DNA from: Gerris lacustris
Lineage: Eukaryota > Arthropoda > Insecta > Hemiptera > Gerridae
Direction of reading: 5' to 3'
Assembly: GCA_951217055.1 (NCBI GenBank)
Contig: OX578276.1
Location: forward strand, 74,763,144 to 74,827,143
DNA: 64,000 bases
Part shown: positions 59,201 to 64,000 of the stretch, one piece after another
Layout of the letters: each line of letters starts with the position of its first letter
Position numbering within the stretch: the stretch's first letter is position 1
The notes under the pieces: model-generated
The model's input: the letters and a program-made list of their open reading frames with translations, nothing else
Told to the model about the DNA's origin: nothing
Databases searched by the model: none
Made by a program: the position numbers and the translations under genes

Positions 59201-60087
59201 TTATTGTATACTTTTATTCAGATAAAATAAAGAAGAAATGAAATATTCAATTAAAAGGCCTATTATTTCACTTATATTCTTTAATGGAAGATATTTTAGT
59301 ATTCAACTAAATACATTTTAATAAATAGAGAAAAGAATTAAATAGAAGGGGTATCTTTAAAAGAAGAAAGCATAGGGACTACAACTTGCACTTCATTAAC
59401 TTTTAAAGTATTGATAATTTATTAATAAAAAATAAAAATACGGATGTATAGAACAAATATATATTATTTTATTTTTTTGTAAGAATATTCAAGTAAATTG
59501 TGAGGCTAATCATGGGAATCAAAGTTATAATGTGTTAAATAAAAATAAGAGATATATTTATCAGTTTATTTTCAAATCACAATAACAAATATTGAACAGC
59601 GACCTCTTTCGACCACTTTAATTAATCACAATCAGTGAACAACGTTCCTTAATATATTATGAGCAATCAGAGCAATTGCCAAGCATTAATTGAGTATGCA
59701 TAAGAGTAATTAAAATTTCTTTAATCGCACTAAATTTTAATTAAACTCAAGAGGTCGAGTAAGACATTAGATAAGAATTAAATTCGTATAAGAGTCTATA
59801 AATATATCATGCCACAAAGCGAGCAAAGCTACTTTAAATAATGATTATAATTTTTATTATTATTTGTTGGAGCTATGTCACAGTAAATACTATATAATTA
59901 AATATTAACATCATAAAGATGTAATCAAGATTTCTAACTTAGTTACTTCTAAATAAATATACCCATGATCCTAAAATCAAAAACTAATCAAATATTACAT
60001 TGGGAAACAATAAATCGTTATATAATATAAATTAATTTATAAAGAAGAAATCATACAAATCTATGTAATAAATGAAAAATATTCTGC
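59201..60087. other. AT-rich non-coding DNA
   Basis: No gene, repeat boundary or motif cluster identified. Confidence 0.5.
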
Positions 60088-60455
60088 TAGTTAGTTGGGC
60101 ACATAGCTTCCTCGCGTCCTATTTTGTATACTTAAATGATTTTATGCTATTAAAACCTATTATTGTCAATTTTATTTAAATTTTATACGATTTTACATGA
60201 ATTAAAGTATCAATTTAGCAAAATTTAAAAAGCGCAGACGGTTGAATTAATCTGGGCTTATCTGTGGGCTGTTAAAGTACGGATGAGTACTTTTGAAGAT
60301 ATAGGAGTAATAACTGCAAAAATTGAGCGATAGAGAGACACGAGATTAAAAATATTCCCTAATGACTAAAACGGATTTCTGTTTTGGAATTTTTGAAATC
60401 GGACAGATAAAAATAGTGCCTATAGCTTCCGTTACCTTCGGTAAGCTTGGAAGAA
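60088..60455 (+). repeat. Dispersed repeat family A, + strand copy
   Basis: Contains GTTAGTTGGGCACATAGCTT, CCTCGCGTCCTAT, GATTTTATGCTATTAAAACC, AAGCGCAGACGGTTGAATTAA, AAAAATTGAGCGATAGAG, GGAATTTTTGAAATCGG and TAGCTTCCGTTACCTTCGG. Shorter than the copy at 62430 because of internal deletions. Minus-strand frames here are incidental. Confidence 0.8.
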
Positions 60456-62429
60456 AATTATTAAAATAATTTAGATTAGAATATTTACATTTTATAATGT
60501 AAGTATATAAGTATACTTTAATCAGTATTAATCTATTTAAATTTGTTAAGATAATTTGAGGGTGTAAAAAAAGAGATTTAGCACTAAATGATAAATTAAA
60601 GATTTCTGCTTTCAAAAAATATTAATGAAAGACGTAAGAAGGCCTAGAAGTACATTGGGGTTTTCATTAAATAATATCTAAAAGAACCTTAATATTAATA
60701 AATTTAATAATAGGTTCAAAGTGTGATATGGTTGTCAGTGATATGAGGGCGTATTAATAAAATAAAACAGGGTTTCTGATAGGGTAAACTAAACATTTAA
60801 GTAAATAATTACAGTTCTGAAAATAACGTCAGGCCTATAATTAATACGGAACTGTTTTAATTAAACTATTTGTCTGGACAAAGTGGTTCAGGAGGACGGA
60901 GGCAGGGCCGCCCAGCCACCCGCGTCGAACTTCACCAATCCAATTTATACACAAGTGCAATCAACGCTGCGAAATTTCAAATTAAATATTAATAAAAAAA
61001 AATATATATATATTTTCTATTAAGAAAGAAAAAACAAATATGAAATAAAAAAGGTTCTATATTAGAATAAGCAGGAAGAATTTTAAAGTATTACGACATC
61101 TTAGTAATTGAATTAAACACCACATAATAGTCTTGAGATGTTACGTCTTTTGAATTTTAATACCTAATTCTAAAAGTCGAAGAACCTCAAATATACAATT
61201 TTAATCCAATTTCAATTTTAATCAAGAACCTTAAAAGTTCAAAGGGAAATCATAAATTGATTTTAATACAATTAACAGATCTATATAGATTATATTAACA
61301 AATCTATAAAGATTAAGAAAAAAAAGAAGATAATTGTCCATTATCAAATTCAATGCTGGATCAAGGAGAAAAATACTCCTTATGCACGTGAATAATAAAT
61401 AAAAATACACTAACTATATATTATTCTTATAATACTCTTAGAACACATTAAATACATTATATAGTACTAGATTAAAACCAAACCCTACAACATTTCTATA
61501 AATAGAAGAACTAAGACATCATTAAGTATACTCTAACTTGACAATTAATTTTTTTAAAAAAAAACCAAAAAAAAAAAACCTAAAGTTTGTTTATATTTGT
61601 AGGTATAAATAATTATTTTGGTTCGTAGTTTTAAATCTTGTTAAATCATTTTCTTCTATAACTAAAGTATGAATATAGTGGTAGCTCGTTTGTAATGAGT
61701 TTACAAAAAATTAATGTATGTTAATTTTAACAATCTCGATTCGTTATCGAACCATAGCCGATGTTATCTAAACTAAAACATGCTTAATCTATTTGGAAGG
61801 CCAAATACTTAATATTGGAATTAAGATATTTTTAATGTCAAGACCCTTTTACAAGGAAGGTCCAAAATAAACACATAATTTAAGATACTGCAGAAAATCA
61901 TCTCTAGTTAATTTCTATAATAATTTATCTTTAAGGTCAAAAAGTAAGAAAAATTCAACGAAGGAATCAAAATATAATAGGAATTAAGGTAACTTTGCCA
62001 CTTAACAAACATATGTAACTCTCTCTCATTATGTCACAAGAATAATGCTTGAAACCAATTTCCAAGTTTTTCTACTGATGTGTGAAGAAATATAAATTCA
62101 TTTTTTACATTCAAATGCAGTTCCCCTGTAGTAAATGATTCTCGAAACGGATGTTAAAGATAGATTTATTTTAATTGCAAACATCAAATACACCTAAAAA
62201 ATTTTCTTTAAAATAATACACCTAAATGGACTTTAAAATAAATATTTAAATAAATTATTTCTGTTCCGCTTACAAAAAAGAATAAAAATACCAATGATTT
62301 GATTACAAATATTATCAGAAAAGAATTACAGTTAAGTAGGTAGATTTATCATTTAGCGTCAATAATTGCTTATTTTATAAATAATATTTGATAATACTAT
62401 TTTATCCAACTAAATGAGTAAAATACTCT
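60456..62429. other. AT-rich non-coding DNA with a small GC-rich pocket
   Basis: A pocket at about 60865-60985 carries TTTGTCTGGACAAAG (near-palindrome), GGCAGGGCCGCCCAGCC and a CCAAT word. It could be a small regulatory element. The rest shows no gene or repeats. Confidence 0.4.
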
Positions 62430-62892
62430 GCCAATTAGTGTGGCACATAGCTTCCTCGCAAACTGTGGCGTATCTTTAATGATTTTATCCATTTACAAAC
62501 TATTATTATCAAATTTATTTAGTTATTCCCCCGTTTTTTAAATCGGTCAAAATTGTTTTGATTTTGTACATTAATTAAAGTATCACTTTATCAAAATTTA
62601 AAGCGCACAGACGGTTGAAATTAATCTGGAGCTATCTGCCGGATACTTTCAACCAACCATCCAAATTTTAAAAACAATCAGAAGAGTACTGAGTACTTTT
62701 AAAAGATATAGGTGTAAATAAATGTATGTTAGTGAACATGTGGAAGAGAAACAAATGGGCACAGAAGGTTGAAACGTATATGGGACCAACAATGGGCTAA
62801 TTGTGTGGAATTTTTGAAGTGGACTCATAATTTTTTTTTACGTTTTTCAGAACGTTTGCATAGTTTCCGTTACCTTCAGTAAGCTCAGATTA
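62430..62892 (+). repeat. Dispersed repeat family A, most complete + strand copy
   Basis: Runs from GCCAATTAGTGTGGCACATA through GCACAGACGGTTGAAATTAA, CTATCTGCCGGATACTTTC, AATGTATGTTAGTGAACATG, TATGGGACCAACAATGGGC to TAGTTTCCGTTACCTTCAG. It gives the block order for the family. No TIR, tail or target-site duplication is apparent, so the class is undetermined. Confidence 0.8.
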
Positions 62893-63285
62893 AAAAATAT
62901 AAATGTTTATACTGTGAGTCATTTGTCGCCCATAAAATTACAACATATGACCACCTACAGCATCTAAACGTCTATAAATCCAATAAGTAAAATGATCTAA
63001 CAATATGAAATTAATTTAATTTGATTGACTAATTTATTCCATTTCTTTAAACTACAATCTTTAGTTAATTGTTGCTTAAAATGATATTATTAAAATTAAT
63101 AATGGTAATACAATAAGTATAAATACAAAATTATAATCAAAAGTTCAAATAAAGTTAAGATCAGTTTAATATAAGGTGTACATGTATAAAGAATCGTAAA
63201 AATATGGAAATGTCATAAGAAGAAATAGAAATTAAAAGTCATAAGGACATATTAATTTCCCTTGAATTATATTAGTTTTTATTAA
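62893..63285. other. AT-rich non-coding DNA
   Basis: Nothing distinctive seen. Confidence 0.45.
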
Positions 63286-63289
63286 GCAA

Positions 63290-63720
63290 TGTTAGCGGGT
63301 TTGACTTTCCGCCTTCCAATTGAGGTATTGTTTTATAACTCGGTTTGAAACAAGTGTAAGTACGAAACGATAGGTCGTAGCCGCGTCCTTGGCCAGCCCC
63401 CGCAAGGCCCACTCCTTGTTTACAACGCTTAAGACTCGGGTGGTTGAGACATATGTTAAGACGAAGTGAACTGCTCGAGTGATCAACCCGAACATTTAAC
63501 GCTATCTAATACGAGACGCCCATGCATTGTGTCAACTCCTACGAATCCTTTAAAATCGACGAAAAGAATCGAAAAGACCCGAAAGTAAACGAAGTGTCCG
63601 CGTCGGAGGTACCCAACTGGGCCAAGGAGTAGGCGGTAAGGGGCCACGACAAAAGGGTTGTCACTCTCCCACGCAGTGGAATCGAACTACAATCGTATAT
63701 ATCCCTCACTCATGGCATGC
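63290..63720. other. GC-richer patch of unknown nature
   Basis: A sharp rise in GC and CpG. It carries a minus-strand 67-codon frame (63292-63495, no recognised domain) and the + strand small frame below. A B-box-like word (GTTCGATTCC on the minus strand, near 63675-63690) is present without an A box. Candidate promoter, exon or repeat fragment. Confidence 0.25.
63522..63632 (+). CDS. Short open frame, 36 codons, not recognised
   Basis: ATG at 63522 to TAG at 63630-63632. It reads MHCVNSYESFKIDEKNRKDP and continues to a PNWAKE end. The composition is unusually protein-like for this window (mixed charge, few homopolymers, G/C-ending codons), but it is very short, has no recognised family and only four more open codons upstream before a TAA at 63507. 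Could be a chance frame in a GC-rich patch or a remnant exon. Confidence 0.15.
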   Translation: MHCVNSYESFKIDEKNRKDPKVNEVSASEVPNWAKE

Positions 63721-64000
63721 AGGTACATAAAACTCCAATAAAATTGTATTAACCTAGAAAGAAACCGAAATAACCAAATCCGGTAACACGATACTCGACG
63801 CCAGATGGAGTTTTTCTCTTTTAAGACACAGTTTACGACGGGAAATAAAAAATCTTCTCTGATTAAAAACTGAGTCTTCTCATAAGTTCTACCTTTTATT
63901 AAGTTAAGGGAAATTAAATAAACAGATGCATTTCTTAGATTGCACAATATACGTAAAGGACTTGGAGAAAGAGAGAGAGAGATATGGAGAGGAAAGGCCG
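63721..64000. other. AT-rich DNA ending in a GA-rich run
   Basis: The 86-codon minus-strand frame (63687-63947) has no recognisable domain. The last 40 bases are GA-rich simple sequence. Confidence 0.45.

Noticed and set aside
63660..63695. B-box-like GTTCGATTCC on the minus strand
   Set aside because: No A box at the expected spacing and no SINE body or target duplication.

Overview
This window looks like AT-rich, non-coding nuclear DNA from an animal, most probably an insect. The reasons are the very high A+T content, long (TA)n tracts, GT-AG splice-like signals, a tRNA-derived SINE with target-site duplications, a Helitron with insect-style ends, and many small inverted-repeat elements. 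There are no operons, ribosome-binding sites, phage genes or CRISPR arrays. I could not fix the order or species from sequence alone, and I recognise no complete known protein-coding gene. The window is best read as an intergenic region or one or more very long introns.

Layout. 1-7.4 kb: AT-rich DNA with a T-tract-bearing tandem duplication (2.8-3.1 kb) and an 86-bp-period minisatellite (5.44-5.95 kb). 7.46-7.75 kb: a SINE flanked by perfect 11-bp duplications. 8-17 kb: AT-rich DNA with two GC-richer patches (8.6, 11.4 kb) and old dispersed repeats (13.1-14.9 kb). 17.78-19.81 kb: a 2-kb inverted-repeat element whose arms are built from short palindromes. 20.5-25.9 kb: a repeat cluster holding a hairpin element, a Helitron of about 1.36 kb with an internally reiterated 5' end, a 164-bp TIR element and copies of several dispersed families. 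28.0-28.5 kb: two large palindromes. 30.3-35.5 kb and 42.3-43.6 kb: GC-richer islands that could be cis-regulatory DNA. 38.7-41.1 kb: more repeats, including a young foldback element with arms of about 248 bp inside a (TA)n tract. 46.2-48.1 kb: a nested pair of TIR elements, the inner one carrying a motif repeated nine times. 48.5-49.7 kb: another TIR element and strong hairpins. 57.5-58.1 kb and 60-63 kb: further dispersed repeats. 63.3-63.7 kb: a GC-richer patch with a small open frame.

The only credible sign of a gene is at 53.6-57.4 kb on the + strand. Five short segments with GT-AG boundaries there can be joined in one uninterrupted reading frame, ending at a TAA that overlaps an AATAAA. 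The protein is not recognised and the model is tentative. Just downstream of the second exon's donor, the intron is a tandem array of about 52-bp units, each carrying a 5'-splice-site-like motif.

Nothing indicates that genes act together here. The dominant process recorded is repeated insertion, nesting and decay of non-autonomous mobile elements, plus local tandem duplication. All calls come from reading the sequence by eye. No database, folding or transcript evidence was available.
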